Shown here: positions 1 to 11,106 of the stretch, one piece after another | How the letters are laid out: every line of letters starts with the position of its first letter | Numbering within the stretch: position 1 is the first letter of the stretch | Notes under the pieces: model-generated | Databases searched by the model: none | What the model was told of the DNA's origin: nothing | Seen by the model: the letters and a program-made list of their open reading frames with translations, nothing else | NCBI GenBank assembly: GCA_964020155.1 | Contig: OZ026564.1 | Coordinates: 3,419,723 to 3,483,722 of the forward strand | Length of the DNA: 64,000 nucleotides | From: Chondrilla cf. caribensis | Lineage: Eukaryota; Porifera; Demospongiae; Chondrillida; Chondrillidae | Direction: 5' to 3' | Position numbers and translations under genes: made by a program

Positions 1-523
1 TCCAATTCAAAATTAATACATATTTGGATCAACTTACGTAATGCTTAGGTTGTGATGGACTTCACTGTATTATTTTACCTGTGAATGTGGATTTGAGAAG
101 TCAACTAGAAAATATTATCAATAATCACTCTCAATAAGTATCAATAATTATTGGTAAACAAACAAACGGAAGGTCAATGGCATGTCTTTAGAAAGTGCAC
201 ATTGCATGTCATCTGTATACATAATTATATTCATTGCAAAGCATTGAACTTTGTGCATTGAACAGCAGTACGTACATACACTATTTGCAAACAAATCAAT
301 TAAAACATCCCAATGCAACAATTATAATTGATATGACATATAATTCTCACATTTTGTGTTTAGTATACCTAAAGCTATATATATGGCCAGAAAGTACTAG
401 TAAAGTTTCGCAGTGACTATAGGGTAACACCCCTGTCTGCACTTTGCTAATAAGGCAACAAATATTTATTGAATCAGAAACTATACTAGTGGTGACAAAT
501 ATCTCGTGTGTCAGAAAAAATGT
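1..523. other. Receptor 5' flank, non-coding
   Basis: No convincing gene. The stretch is paralogous to the upstream flanks of the receptor genes at 11946 and 15492 (about 11330-11820 and 14870-15363), sharing the motif around 'caataattattggtaaa' and a segment reading 'gactatagggtaacacc'. This shows that the duplicated unit includes several hundred bases of upstream DNA. Confidence 0.6.
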
Positions 524-531
524 TATATATT
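524..531 (+). promoter_or_regulatory. TATA-like element upstream of the first receptor
   Basis: The sequence tatatatt lies about 120 bp before the ATG at 644. It is conserved in position and surroundings in front of the receptor genes at 11946 (about 11819-11826) and 15492 (about 15366-15373), each followed by 'aagtagctgcaacaga'. A core-promoter role is inference: conservation could simply reflect recent duplication. Confidence 0.35.
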
Positions 532-643
532 AAGTAGCTGCAACAGACAGTCCTGAACTTTGAATTGGTTAGCAGAATCTTGGCGGGGAAGAAATACTTC
601 CACAGACATCAGTTTGAGAACGACTTTTGGAAACCACGTGGAC

Positions 644-1678
644 ATGGATGAAGTTGGGAACATCTCTGGGAATGTTACAATTGAATTTCCCTTTGCTAGT
701 GTTCTTGGAGTACAGGGATACACTGCCTTTGTTACCGTTCTACTTGTACTTCTTGTTCCTCCTCAACTGTTCCTCTCGATCATCACCATAGCAGGACTGT
801 GTGCTGGGAAGGAATTCAAGAAGATTACAGCTCAACGTAACATAATGATTGGCATTGGAGCAACAGGATTTGCTTCCAGTATGATCTTGATTATGTTTGC
901 CATTGCTGAGTACCTCTTCCTACACCACCACAAGGAGGCTGGAGTTGTGTTCTGTCATGGTGGTGCACTATTTTACCACATCTACGCTGGTATGAGGAAT
1001 GTTCTTTTAACAACTTTCTCTGTCACAGTCTTCATCACAATCAAACATGGACACCAGAAGATCAAAGTCACTTACCTCAACATTGCACTAATTGTAATGT
1101 TTGTGATTGTCCTGCTTCTCGGCATTGTGTATTTCTTCCCATCGGCTGTGGACTACTCTCTCCAGTTTGATGGAGTACTCTGTGTATCGAATCTCAGGCC
1201 TGGTGGCTATGCTGGCATTGGTATAACATTAGTTCTAGTTGACATTCCTTCACGGATCATCTCAATTGCAGTTGTCATTGCTAGTCTGGTATTTGTGAAG
1301 AAGCACAGTAGCACACTGATCGGAGACAACAGGCTTAAAATAGCAATGGTTAAATTCACGGTGCTTTTGGTCATTCTAAACATTGTTGTGTTTGTAGCCA
1401 ACTATGGTGCATTGATCCCATTCTTTCTTCTCACGAACTATCAAGACCAACTGGATTTCACAGGTATTGCCATCTTTAGACAAATGAAAGACTTCATCCT
1501 ACCAAGTGTACCAGCTGTAATCACCCCATTGATGATGATGGCTGTGTTCAAACCACTCCGTGCAGCCATCAAGACACTCCTCTTCTCGTGGTGTTCTGGA
1601 GATACTGATCATAAGAAAGAAGAATCTCATCTCACTTCAACAAACACCCCGGGAACATCCTCTACTCAGGACATATGA
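644..1678 (+). CDS. 7TM receptor, subfamily A, copy 1
   Basis: A single exon encodes a 344-residue, seven-helix membrane protein, probably a plasma-membrane G-protein-coupled receptor. The short N-terminus has two N-glycosylation sequons (NIS, NVT near residues 6 and 10). Helices lie at roughly 25-52, 66-92, 110-134, 145-168, 193-215, 233-262 and 280-305. Cysteines before TM3 (in VVFCHGG) and in the second outer loop (DGVLC) could form the usual GPCR disulfide. The TM7 end reads TPLMMMAVFKPLR, resembling the Rhodopsin-class NPxxY-helix 8 region, but no DRY motif follows TM3 (ITIKHG instead). The C-tail is Ser/Thr-rich. I chose the ATG at 644 because the MDEVGNISGN start is shared by paralogs; the frame is open further upstream without support. 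A candidate ATTAAA poly(A) signal lies at 1793. Ligand and G protein are unknown, and no known receptor family was recognised. Confidence 0.85.
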   Translation: MDEVGNISGNVTIEFPFASVLGVQGYTAFVTVLLVLLVPPQLFLSIITIAGLCAGKEFKKITAQRNIMIGIGATGFASSMILIMFAIAEYLFLHHHKEAGVVFCHGGALFYHIYAGMRNVLLTTFSVTVFITIKHGHQKIKVTYLNIALIVMFVIVLLLGIVYFFPSAVDYSLQFDGVLCVSNLRPGGYAGIGITLVLVDIPSRIISIAVVIASLVFVKKHSSTLIGDNRLKIAMVKFTVLLVILNIVVFVANYGALIPFFLLTNYQDQLDFTGIAIFRQMKDFILPSVPAVITPLMMMAVFKPLRAAIKTLLFSWCSGDTDHKKEESHLTSTNTPGTSSTQDI

Positions 1679-2557
1679 GAACACCAGGGAGTACTTCCAC
1701 AATAAACATGTTGACATGCATGCACTCATTACATTTTATAATATATTATGTTACACCATTTTCATTTTGCCATACATTTTCTCATTATGAACATTAAACG
1801 CATTACATATATTATATGCAATACATTTAATATACATCATGTATCCTCTTATAATTTGAATAGCTTATTATTATATGCACATGCAAATTCATGAATGGAT
1901 TATCGCATCAAATGTATACGTAGTTGTTTGCATTTCAACAAACACCTTGATAATGTTAAAAACAGCTCATTATTTCCGTGCATTACATGTTTCTTATTGA
2001 ATTTTATATTGCATAATTTTAATTCATCATCACAGTACACAAGTGACATGTATGCACACATAATCCCATTAATTGTGAAATCTTTACGGATCACATGGAT
2101 ATCACATGCTATTCATAACATGTGATACCCATGTGAGCAGAGTGGTAATACACAACATATTATGCACTATCTCCAATTGATACTACTGACTATAATAACA
2201 AAGACTCAGCATGTATAGGCCCCACTACATGTAGTAAATTTTCAATGTATGTATATAGGATTTGCATGAATTCATAGTAAATTCAATTCTTTTTGATTAT
2301 ACACTCAATAGACATAACATACATTATGTATCTCAGGGTATCAGGGTATCTTAATTATTTGAACTTTAGCCATTGGCTATTCTGACAGGCACTCGGTATA
2401 TATAGAAAGCAAGTACAAAAAAATTAAAGATAAAAGGAATAGAAATTAATAAGCATTGAAATGTAAAATATTATTGTAAAATTCAGTATTTATAAAATTT
2501 AGAAATATAAACTAGTGAGTATATAGTTGTCCAGGAGTATAGGTATTGAAGATTTTT
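1679..2557. other. Intergenic 3' flank
   Basis: AT-rich receptor 3' flank, shared with the copies at 16526 and 18895, including an ATTAAA near 1793 and the palindrome at 2089-2138. No further gene seen. Confidence 0.6.
2089..2138. repeat. Receptor-downstream palindrome, copy 1
   Basis: Two arms of about 22 nt (tcacatggatatcacatg and its near complement) pair around a 2-nt loop (tc), with a few mismatches. The same structure follows other receptor copies (13369, 16938, 19307, 20821, 21867, 25140, 26178). It may be a small palindromic mobile element or a structured 3' RNA element. Confidence 0.6.
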
Positions 2558-3578
2558 ATGGCTGAGAGAGTTATGAACATTTCTGAGAATGTTACAGTAA
2601 CTGAACCTCCCTTTGCTAGTGCTCTTGGAGTACAGAGATACACTGCTTTGTTACTGTTCTATGTGTACTTCTTGTTCCTCCTCAACTGTTCCTCTCAGTC
2701 ATCACCATAGCAAGACTGTTTACTGGGAAGGAATTCAAGAAGATTAAGCTTCAACGTAACATAATGATTGCCATGGTAGGAACAAACCTTGCTGCTAGTA
2801 TCGATACTGTGATGCTTGGCATAGCCTAGCCCACCACAAGGAGGCTGCTGTAGTATTCTGTCATGGTGCATTACTATTTAGGCATATTGACTACACACTG
2901 AGAGATATTTTCCTGAATCAGATATTCTTTTCTGTCTTAATCTTCATTGTAATAAAACACGGACAGAATAAAATCAGAGTCTTATACTTCAACATCACCT
3001 TGCTCATATCAATACTGATTGCTCTTCCTCTTGGTATAGTATATGTATTTCCATCAGCCGTTGATTTTTCTGTTCCGCATGATGGAGTATTCTGTAGTAC
3101 AGAGGGGTCAATTGCTATAAATGTCATGACATCCTTGATAATGGTCCTGATTTTCATCCCGACGCGAATCATCACCATTGGAATCGTCATTGCCAGTCTC
3201 GTGTTCATGAAGAAGCACATTACCATACTGACTGAAAACAAAAGACCTAATTTGAAAATAGCCATGATTAAATTCGTAGCAGTTCTGGTCATCCTGAATG
3301 CATTGTTCATAGTTAGGGGAGTTATGCTGGTAACGGGTTTTTTCTATACACCTCTGGGTACCACCAGTCTGGTTGTGATTTCGCACTTACTATATTTCCT
3401 TGGACGAAATATACCACCCATAATTACCCCATTGTTGATGATAGCTGTCTTCAAAGCATTCCGCACAGCCATCAAGACACTCCTTCTCCCATCATGTTGC
3501 GGAGAACATGACTGTAGGAAGAAAGATCACTTCACTCCTCCAAATACCCCAGGGACACTCCCAAGTCAGGATGTTTGA
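2558..3578 (+). pseudogene. Subfamily B 7TM receptor pseudogene
   Basis: This starts like the intact receptors (MAERVMNISEN, then the conserved pre-TM1 region) but loses one base in the TM1 segment near 2650, shifting the frame. Further in-frame stops follow (tagcctag near 2826), and part of the TM2-TM3 loop is missing. From about 3000 the frame is open again to the stop at 3576-3578 (TM4 to C-tail, ending TPGTLPSQDV). The HIDYTLRDIF segment places it with subfamily B (genes at 27263, 33761, 42081). Several independent lesions argue against a functional product. It is the only subfamily B copy between subfamily A genes at this end of the array. Confidence 0.8.
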
Positions 3579-4059
3579 TATCCAACCTCTTGGCAAGAAA
3601 ATGAATATGACTTTTCTCTTAACTGATCCCATACACTCATCGTAATATTACTATGTGTGTGCATGTTGTCATGATAACATAGTGAACAATAATAATTTTA
3701 TTAATTTTATTGACTGTTTATACCACTTACTGTGTTATGGTGTGCATTTGGTTGAGCATAAACAGTTATTTCGCTGTCAGTGGCGATTGTACATGGGAGG
3801 TATTTTGAGGTATTGCCACTTCATAATGATACTCATTAATGGCTTATAAATAATTCAGATAAGTGTGGTGTCACTTCAATAATTATAATAAGCATGTGCA
3901 GTTCATGTATTTTGGGTGACTATTTTGGGGGTTGGGAAGCCTAACGCATATCATACAATCACATACCTACCTACCTACCTAGATGTCTACATGAATACAT
4001 TTATTGTATATAGGCAGTATACTGTATGTACCTTCCACTATGTATTATGTACAAATACC
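3579..4059. other. Intergenic, no gene seen
   Basis: AT-rich, with a short (acct)n-type microsatellite near 3966-3981. No open frame with protein-like character. Confidence 0.5.
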
Positions 4060-4870
4060 AGATGATTTCTCATTCTGTTGATAGTCACCACGGGCTGACC
4101 AGTGTCCATGCATATCACACTTAATAATGAGAATACTGATGCATGCACACCCTACTAGATGTGCTATGGTTCCCGTGGTGACCAGCTAGAAAATGTGAAG
4201 CTATATTGGCCTCTCTACCATGAGTTATGAAAGAAGGTTCTTAGCATACTTTTATTCTATTCTCTCTCATACATTGAAAAATAGTAAGCGCCTCCGAATG
4301 TGGCTGGGGTTATGGGCCACGTTTTGAAATGGGAATTATTTCAGTATTTACTTCATACCATCAGCTAGGTCTGGTAAAATATCAGATTGAGCTTATACCT
4401 CATCTTCCATTAGTTATGAAAGGAGGTGCTTAACATTCTATTCTCATACATACACTTATACATTGAAGAATATTAAGCACCTCAGAATGTAGCTAAGGTT
4501 GTGGGCCACGTACTGAGCTGCGAATTGTTAGCATAGCAGAATAGCACACTATATCCCATGCATATATTAACACATATACTTTTATATGTACATTCCAATA
4601 TAGGTGCTATAGACCTTGTGGTGATCACCCAGGCAATTTCACATTCTGTTACTGGTCACCATGAGCTAATCACTGTCCATATAAACGTAAAACACAATTT
4701 GGATGCATGCAACCTCTCCCATATGTGCTATGGACTTCATGGTGGCCAGCTAAAAATGTCACATTTTATTGCTGGTCACCACAGCCTCTCCAGTGTCCAC
4801 GTAATGCATCATAGCATGAAAACTGATACATGTACACCCTCCTAGAGGTACTACAGACTTGTTGATGGCC
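4060..4870. repeat. Diverged tandem repeats
   Basis: Two repeat families interleave. One has 'gctggtcaccacagcctctccagtg'-like units (near 4080, 4650, 4780) alternating with 'tgctatggacttcatggtg'-like units. The other (about 4200-4540) is two diverged copies of the ~190-bp repeat found at 28670-30440, recognised by 'taagcgcctccgaatgtggc' and 'gggccacgttttgaaatggg'. The open frames here are by-products of repetition. Confidence 0.55.
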
Positions 4871-5258
4871 AACAACATACGCCTTCTTGCCATTCACAAT
4901 GGTTCCTCAGTGATTATATGTAATTATGAATGCATAATATCGTATGTATATTCCAACATACGTAGATGCTACAGACTGCGAGATTGTTGTGACCAACCAG
5001 GTGATTGTACATACTACTATTGTTGTGAGTGTGGCTTTTTAAAATATAGCAAGAGAGAGGTAATATGAAACCGCACATTATCTGTGTACATGGTTGAAGT
5101 CTATACATAGTCACACCTACATCACCTCACACACACTATGCATGTCATGTTCACAGCCAACATAGATCACCTCACATCACCCCAGTGGTCTATGAAACCA
5201 AAAGATATTCCCACAACTCCTTACATGGTAAGTTCAACATACTGGTAAGGTCAAGGTA

Positions 5259-6394
5259 CAGTCAGACCTCACTTATCCGCACACACATCCGTTTCAGGTG
5301 GATTTGCGGATAAAGTGAGGGAACTGGATAAGTGAGGGTGCGGCATTGCATGCATTTATCATGAGTGTATCTATTATTGGTATGCACTTGCTTGTACATA
5401 AAGGCAGATTTGCTTCTTCCTGCTTGTGTTTGCAGTTATCTGCAATATAAGACACTGGCCTATGCCTTAAATATATTATATGTAACAGGCAAATTTATAT
5501 GGAAATGTAGGGGTAGTTGAAATATAAATAGTGCTAATTCTGCTAGTTTTGTTATTCATATGACACTCGTCAAATCTGTCAGAGTAGAACCGACCAAAGC
5601 TTCAAAATAACCTTTAATACGCTTTAATCAGTTTGAAGCTTTTAAATTGATTCGTTTGAAAGTTTCAGACCGAAATATTCTAGTGTTGGGACGATTAATT
5701 GATTAATCGATAAATCAATCGATTTTCATTTCAAATCTGAATATCGTTAATAGAGCAAGCAAATCGATTAATCACAGGAAGTAATTGAATGAGTGGAATA
5801 GGCAACCACTCCACCTATTACCCAGAGCCTTCACTCCATGGGCTTTTATATACTACTTTTGTACCTGAAATGTGAAAAGGACTCTATGGACTTCACTTCA
5901 CATCCATTGGAAGACCACCCAGTCTAATAAAGTGGGAGTGGTTTCCGGTTACGCCCACATAATTACTTCCGGTGATTAGTCGATTAATCAATCAGTTAAT
6001 ATGTACTGATAATTGATTTGAAAATTACAGCCGATTCCCAGCCCTAAAATATTCACATAGTCTATAGTCGGCCATTTTGGATGTTTCAGTATGGTTGGGT
6101 TCAGGGCCTTCCTTGGTCGTTTAGAGGGTAAGCTAAAGGCCATTTCAGGCAAATAGAACTTGAAGAGAACAAAAAGTCTACCCAACGACAGACTCGACTT
6201 AATTCTTGCGGATATCCGAGGGCAAATTATACAGATTGGTATACAACAGTATACAAAGAGTGTGACCGGATGCAGATAGCGAGGTTTCCGGTTAATGGAG
6301 GTAAAAATGTATTGTGTAGATTTGTTTCAACAGAAAATTATGCGGATGGTGAGGGAACTGGTTATCTGAGGTGCGGATAAGCGAGGTCTCACTG
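5259..6394. mobile_element. TA-flanked DNA element, 1136 bp
   Basis: Ends are imperfect inverted repeats of about 24 bp (left cagtcagacctcacttatcc; the right end complements cagtgagacctcgcttatcc). TA flanks both sides (5257-5258, 6395-6396). The paralogous sites near 10593 and 14141 read 'gaggtatatc' without the insert, so this is a clean insertion at TA, as expected of Tc1/mariner-type or related non-autonomous elements. No transposase reading frame is visible. The interior has an AT-rich run of repeated 'gattaatcg' motifs (about 5690-6000). Confidence 0.75.
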
Positions 6395-6565
6395 TATATC
6401 CCCTGTGTCCTGGTGTGGGATTGGTAACTATACTTATGCCTGTGTATGGTAAGGCCAATTGAACCCATCTCTATACCAAAAATACTCTTCGTGACCAACA
6501 ACATCATTCACCACGTACACACATTCCATAATAGGTCACCAGACTAATCACATGATACTACAATG

Positions 6566-6929
6566 CAGTGGCGGATTCAGGGGTAGTTCGTTGGGTTCGG
6601 ACGAACCCCCCCCTTCAGCCTGAACTGAATAAAAACAATTCTACAGCATGCAAAAGAACTGTGAACTACCACCTTACCACACTCACAAATGCAGTGATTC
6701 CCCACCCTGCTGCAGTAGGGAAACACTGCCTTATGGAAACAGTGCTGAAAGGAATGAGATGGCACCCAAATCGCTCGCCTACTCGCTTATCCGCCATTTT
6801 CTATGACGTCGTATTGTTAATAAAATGCAAAATTTTCCTGGGGGTGCATGCCCCCAGACCCCCCCTACATAATTTGGTTGCTACACCCATTAAAGAACCC
6901 CCCCTTTAAAATTCCTACATCCGCCCCTG
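6566..6929. mobile_element. Non-autonomous DNA element, 5-bp TSD, 364 bp
   Basis: The left end begins cagtggcggattcagggg and the right end complements caggggcggatgtagg. The 5-bp duplication caatg lies at 6561-6565 and 6930-6934. There is no coding capacity for a transposase. Terminal sequence and duplication length suggest a hAT-like group with 5-bp target duplications; the superfamily is an inference. Confidence 0.7.
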
Positions 6930-6934
6930 CAATG

Positions 6935-7899
6935 GACTAAGTGTAGGTATTGTCCCTATGTGGGGTTGTTGTATGGTGGACTGCATAGACGTTTTGAACT
7001 ATTATGTGCAGTATTATTATAATATAGTAGATATATTATTATAGTACATTTTTAAATATATACTATAATATAATATACGTATATATAACAGTACAGTAGT
7101 TTGTTACCGTTATAGTGGCCGGTATCCTCCAACATATCTGAATCCAACTTATTATGTAATAGTGTTGTAGGGTTTTGGTATGAATATTATTACCATTCAA
7201 CATTATATTGATTAACATTGATATTTATTGTGAAAATAATAATTATGTGCACCTGGGATTTCAACTTGAATCATTATTATGACGAGAATTTTTATTATGT
7301 GAATTGTATTTATTATCACCCAATCATCAAGTATTTGAATCGAATTTGTACAACAAATAATCATCACCGTGTAAAGATTTAAACAGGGATTTGTAATATA
7401 ATCACTGTTACCATTTGCCTATTGGTGAGCAAGTTACTATATACGTTTAGGTGGTCAACTGTATCCTTTTGAAAATAGCACTACAATTCAGTATTCAAAA
7501 TATATTCAATGCTAAACCTCTCAAAACAAAGGCTGTGAATAGCAGTACACCTATTGCTGACATAAAAGTGCCAATACAATTGATTAATTAATTGATTTTA
7601 ATGTAATAATTAATAGTACATGTAATCATTATGGAAGTACTAGTAATGTGGTGACTACAGTGTAAGCCCCCTGTTTGTACTTTACTGATGAGGTAATGAT
7701 ACCATAACAAACAACTATAATTGATTCAGAATAGGAAACTATACAATCTTTAATCATGAATCAGAAATGTTATAAAAGTGATGGTAGAAGAGAAAAACAG
7801 TTTAAATCAGTCAGCAGAGTATCCTGCTATAGAATTGCTTACTCCAACAAACTTCATCTTGAGAACGACTACAGGAACCATTGTACAGTGCATGTGGAC
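6935..7899. other. AT-rich intergenic region
   Basis: Very AT-rich with TA-dinucleotide runs near 7010-7090. From about 7680 it becomes the upstream flank of the next receptor. The open frame starting at 7756 extends the receptor N-terminus by about 48 residues that its paralogs lack, so I treat that part as non-coding. Confidence 0.5.
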
Positions 7900-8937
7900 A
7901 TGGCTGAGGTCCAAAACATCTCCGGGAATAATACAGTAATTGAACTTCCCTTTGCTAGTGTTCTTGGAGTACAGGGATACACTGCCATGGTGACCGTTCT
8001 ACTTGTACTTCTTGTTCCTCCTCAACTGTTCCTCTCGATCATCACCATAGCAGGACTGTGTGCTGGGAAGGACTTTAAGAAGATTACAGCTCAGCGTAAC
8101 ATCATGATTGGTATTGCAATAATGGGATTTGTATCTAGCATGGTTGTGATAATGCATGCTGTTGCTGAGTATCTCTTCCTAAACCACCACAAACAGGCTG
8201 GAGCTGTGTTCTGTCATGGTGGTGCACTGTCTTACCACATCTACGCTGGTATGAGGAATGTTCTTCTAACAACTTTCTCTGTCACAGTCTTTATCACAAT
8301 CAAACATGGACACCAGAAGATCAAAGTCACTTACCTCAACATTGCACTAGTTGTAATGCTTGTGATTGTCCTGCTTCTCGGCATTGTGTATTTCTTCCCA
8401 TCAGCTGTGGACTTCTCTTTCCAGTTTGATGGAGTACTCTGTGTAGCAAAGCCCAGACCTGCTGGTTATGCTGGGATTGGTATAGCATTAGCTCTAGTCG
8501 ATATTCCTTCACGGATCATCTCAATTGCAGTTGTCATTGCTAGTCTGGTGTTAGTGAAGAAGCACAGTAGCACACTGATTGGAGACAACAGACTTAAAAA
8601 AGCAATGGTTAAATTCACAGTGCTTTTGGTCATTCTAAACATTGTTGTGTTTGTAGCCAACTATGGTGCAGTGATTCCGTTTCTCCTTCTTGCTACCCTT
8701 CAAGACCAACTGGATTTCGCTGGGCTTGCCATCTTTAGACAGCTAATAGACTTCATTCTACCAAGTGTACCAGCTGTAATCACCCCATTGATGATGATAG
8801 CTGTGTTCAAACCACTCCGTACAGCCATCAAGACACTGCTCTCCTCATGTCGTTGTGGAGATACCGATCGTAAGAAAGAAGAATCTCACCTCACTTCAAC
8901 AAACACCCCGGGAACATCCTCTACTCAGGACGTGTGA
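7900..8937 (+). CDS. 7TM receptor, subfamily A, copy 2
   Basis: Single exon, 345 residues, with the same seven-helix plan as the receptor at 644. It differs in the N-terminus (MAEVQNISGNNTVIELPF, sequons NIS and NNT), in TM2 (AIMGFVSSMVVIMHAVAEY) and in the second outer loop (CVAKPRPAGYAG). TM7 reads ITPLMMIAVFKPLR, followed by a cysteine-containing juxtamembrane stretch (SSCRCGD) that could be palmitoylated, and ends STQDV. The ATG at 7900 aligns with the paralog starts. It lies about 4.05 kb upstream of the next receptor; the following interval is about 3.55 kb, the difference being close to the 524-bp element at 10002 plus its target duplication. Confidence 0.85.
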   Translation: MAEVQNISGNNTVIELPFASVLGVQGYTAMVTVLLVLLVPPQLFLSIITIAGLCAGKDFKKITAQRNIMIGIAIMGFVSSMVVIMHAVAEYLFLNHHKQAGAVFCHGGALSYHIYAGMRNVLLTTFSVTVFITIKHGHQKIKVTYLNIALVVMLVIVLLLGIVYFFPSAVDFSFQFDGVLCVAKPRPAGYAGIGIALALVDIPSRIISIAVVIASLVLVKKHSSTLIGDNRLKKAMVKFTVLLVILNIVVFVANYGAVIPFLLLATLQDQLDFAGLAIFRQLIDFILPSVPAVITPLMMIAVFKPLRTAIKTLLSSCRCGDTDRKKEESHLTSTNTPGTSSTQDV

Positions 8938-9996
8938 GAACACCAGGGAGTACTTTCCCATACAACCAAATGCTTGGATAGCATATACACTTGCAAATGA
9001 GCACAGTAAACATGTTGACATGCATGCTAACAATCATAATGTGCTATGTACCATATCACTTCATATTACTGTACTTTACATGCAAATCAATGTAATTGTA
9101 TGCATTACAGCAAACACTTCCATAATAGTAGAACAGCTCATTTTTCCACCCCACTACACTTATTGTTATATTTTACATTACATAAATTACGATTAATTTT
9201 GCCCTGTTAACCTGGTGAAACTTATCATGTACTCTCACTAATTACTTGAGACCTATTCAGATCAGATGGATATCACATAGCATTCATAATATGTGAAACC
9301 CTATTCTGATCACAAGTCCTACATAGGGGTTCACATGCCATTCATAACATGTGATACCCATGTGATCAGAACAGTAATACACAACATATACGTTAGCATT
9401 TACACCATCTCTCATTTGATGTTAGTACATATGGCATATGACCAACATGACAGGTCCTACAGTACTGTAGTTATCTCCTCAATTGTAGGGATTGAGTGTA
9501 TGATATTAAATGTAGTTGAATCCTTTTGGTTATGTTACATAGGTGTACTTCACAATAGCTCATGTAACACACATTACACAGTGTATATATGAAAAACATA
9601 TTACTACACATTGAACATGCAGTATGTGTAGTGTATACTGTATAGTACAGTGTATAATATTATATATATATATATGTGTATGTACTGTACATACACAGTG
9701 AATGTGTGTATGTACTGTGTTTGTTTTGTGCATGAGAGCTCAAATATAAAATTTTTAATATGAATATGTGTATAAAAATTATGAAATTTGAGTCTACCAA
9801 ATTCCTTTTGGATCATGTGGAAAATGTATTTGAAAGTGAGGTCTTCAAATGCAGCAGCACAGATGTGACAATGAAAACACACATTTTCCATATACAGTAC
9901 ACAGCAAAAAGTTCCCTCTTGACCAATAACAACATTGTTATTGTATTATATTATCATATTATTGTTACATGTACATACAGGTCACCTCACATCACC
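8938..9996. other. Receptor 3' flank
   Basis: Near-duplicate of 12981-14060. It contains a degenerate palindrome at 9262-9300, a second palindrome at 9306-9369, a TA-rich run near 9655-9680, and short open frames also present in the paralogous flank without coding character. Confidence 0.6.
9306..9369. repeat. Receptor-downstream palindrome, copy 2
   Basis: The outer stem tctgatcaca/tgtgatcaga is perfect. An inner stem pairs 'gttcacatg' with 'catgtgata' less well. It is preceded by a decayed second copy at 9262-9300. Same family as the palindrome at 19307-19352. Confidence 0.55.
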
Positions 9997-10001
9997 TGAG
10001 T

Positions 10002-10525
10002 CAGGGCCGTAGCCATCAAATGTGAAGTGGTCAGGTTGATGGTAATATGTAGACATGGTGAGGCATAATGTAGGGGGGTCTTTGGGCATGCCCCCCAGGA
10101 AAATTTTGGATTTTAGGCCTTCAGAGGTAGCCCTTGATGCCAATTTATTTGATAAAAATGTATTATAATAGGAATAGGAATCTTATATATTTATTATCTA
10201 TATAAATATATAGATTATTATGCATAACTGCAACAGTGAATTTATATTGTACTTTATACAACGCCAAAAAGATGGCCGATTTCAAAGCGCCCTTGTATTG
10301 GGAATTGGTCTAGAATTCGAGCGCAACAACATCTATGAAGGTAATAACTTCAGCGAAGGTCCTCCTGATCCTAAAAGAGACGCTCAAGTGATTCGAGTGC
10401 AATTCGATATTGTTTTCTCCCTTAGTAACAAAAGAAAAGTTTTTTTTAGAAATATTTATTTTGGTACTGCCCTGAAAAGTGGTCCGGTTGAAACCGTACC
10501 AACCGGACTGGTGGCTACGGCCCTG
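10002..10525. mobile_element. Non-autonomous DNA element, 5-bp TSD, 524 bp
   Basis: Terminal inverted repeats of 14 bp (cagggccgtagcca) are flanked by the 5-bp duplication tgagt (9997-10001 and 10526-10530). The paralogous receptor flank near 14059-14070 reads 'cacctgagtggtacatg' with no insert, which defines the insertion exactly. The internal open frame (10220-10528) has no recognisable domain. Internal positions about 10290-10410 resemble parts of the element at 31703 and of the DNA near 53565-53640. Confidence 0.85.
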
Positions 10526-10530
10526 TGAGT

Positions 10531-10904
10531 GGTACATGATACTAAAGGATATCCCCTCAACTCCATACATGGTGAAGTTTACATACTGGCAGTGAACTTG
10601 AGGTATATCCCCAGTGTCCTGGTTATGATAATGCCAATTAAACTCCTATAATAATATGAAACCTCCCTCCAGGCCAACAACAACATTCCACGCACATACC
10701 ACTATGAGCCATGTACCTGACAATCCACCTGGCAGTGCAACAATTGCAGTGCTATTATAGTAGATGGAGTCTAGTCTATGCATTGACCCTATATGTAGTG
10801 CTGATGTGTAGTATACTGGGAATATTATCTGCATAGTATGAACTGTCATGCACAGCATATATGTACAATGTGCTTATATGTTTGGAATCAAGTTATCAAT
10901 GCAC
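10531..10904. other. Receptor 3' flank, continued
   Basis: Duplicate of about 14065-14460. No gene seen. Confidence 0.6.
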
Positions 10905-10906
10905 TA

Positions 10907-11106
10907 CAGTGGAACCTCTGTTTTAAGGACACATTGGAACCAGCTAAATTGTCCACTGTAGATAGGTTGTCCACTCTTCAGAGGTGAACAATGTATTACT
11001 ACCATAGGATAGCCCATTTTTGGTGCCCTTTGAAAGTGTCCTTTGTAGAGAGGTACTTTCTACGGTGTCCTTTATAGCTGAATGTCCTTTAATAGGGATT
11101 CCACTG
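10907..11106. mobile_element. TA-flanked short element, 200 bp
   Basis: Begins cagtggaacctctg and ends with the complementary attccactg, with TA on both sides (10905-10906, 11107-11108). The interior repeats 'gtccactgtagataggttgt'-type motifs. It belongs to the same family as 14464-14662 and 52478-52653, a typical mariner-like MITE pattern. The copy near 14464 is the paralog carried by segmental duplication rather than an independent insertion. Confidence 0.7.

Noticed and set aside
6568..6909. 113-codon open frame
   Set aside because: Lies entirely within the non-autonomous element 6566-6929 and has no recognisable domain.
7756..7899. 48-residue N-terminal extension of the receptor at 7900
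   Set aside because: Paralogs lack it; the internal ATG aligns with their start codons.
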